The translations under genes were made by a program, and so were the position numbers. DNA of 5,665 bases from Actinomycetota bacterium (GTDB lineage Bacteria > Actinomycetota > Thermoleophilia > Miltoncostaeales > Miltoncostaeaceae). Every line of letters starts with the position of its first letter. The stretch's first letter is position 1. The notes below the pieces were generated by a model. That model was given only the letters and a program-made list of their open reading frames with translations, searched no databases and had not been told where the DNA came from. Shown in pieces: positions 5,606 through 5,665 of the stretch. The stretch lies in the NCBI GenBank assembly GCA_947451735.1, contig CANGAY010000066.1, forward strand, positions 1 to 5,665, read 5' to 3'.

Positions 5606-5665
5606 CTACTTGTACTTGGTGCCCAGTCCGGTGAGCAGTGCCGCCAGGTCGTTCAGATCCTGCGG
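5606..5665 (-). CDS. Unidentified protein, C-terminal end (partial)
   Basis: The last 19 codons of a minus-strand gene enter from the right edge and end at TAG (5608-5606). The peptide reads PQDLNDLAALLTGLGTKYK, an amphipathic helix with a basic tail. The pattern DLNDLAALLTGLG resembles the last helix of small c-type cytochromes, where a DxxDLxAYLxxL ending is usual. That would suit a respiratory, quinone-related neighbourhood, but 19 residues cannot prove it. Coding status is supported by the frame being open to the edge and by the hairpin terminator just downstream. The 91 bases between this stop and ubiX hold only the terminator, the direct repeats and the candidate promoter. Confidence 0.55.
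   Translation of the reverse strand, partial: PQDLNDLAALLTGLGTKYK

Overview
The window is very G+C-rich, with almost all third codon positions G or C, and densely packed. Its core is a seven-gene minus-strand operon centred on menaquinone (vitamin K2) synthesis by the futalosine route. The base composition, the compact leaderless-looking promoter and the use of futalosine-type genes suggest a high-G+C bacterium, most likely a deep-branching actinobacterium. That placement is an inference, and no marker in the window proves it.

Layout from left to right. Positions 1-122 (plus strand) are the 3' end of a rhodanese-domain gene. It converges, with only 7 bases between stop codons, on an exported HAD acid phosphatase (130-903, minus). 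The operon then reads, in transcription order from the right: ubiX flavin prenyltransferase (5514-4894), menG/ubiE methyltransferase (4897-4220), a long-chain polyprenyl diphosphate synthase (4223-3255), a 152-residue protein of unassigned function (3258-2800), mqnA (2803-1997), mqnC (2000-912) and the phosphatase. The first six genes are joined by five identical ATGA stop/start overlaps. The phosphatase follows after 8 bases and starts at GTG. Upstream of ubiX lie a candidate leaderless promoter, a strong hairpin terminator and the last 19 codons of another minus-strand gene that ends at 5606.

How the genes work together. MqnA makes 3-[(1-carboxyvinyl)oxy]benzoate from chorismate. MqnC cyclises dehypoxanthine futalosine. 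The polyprenyl synthase makes the side chain. UbiX makes the prenylated flavin needed by a UbiD-type decarboxylase. MenG performs the last C-methylation. MqnE, the futalosine hydrolase, MqnD, the UbiA-like prenyltransferase and the UbiD-like decarboxylase are not in the window and must be encoded elsewhere if the pathway is complete.

The most unusual element is the 152-residue protein. It can be aligned by eye with the N-terminal and C-terminal parts of the MqnE/MqnC/CofH radical SAM family, but it lacks the central stretch carrying the CxxxCxxC iron-sulfur site. It looks like an internally deleted, still open relative of aminofutalosine synthase, kept in frame between two coupled genes. A second oddity is a perfect 12-bp inverted-repeat terminator flanked exactly by 6-bp direct repeats.
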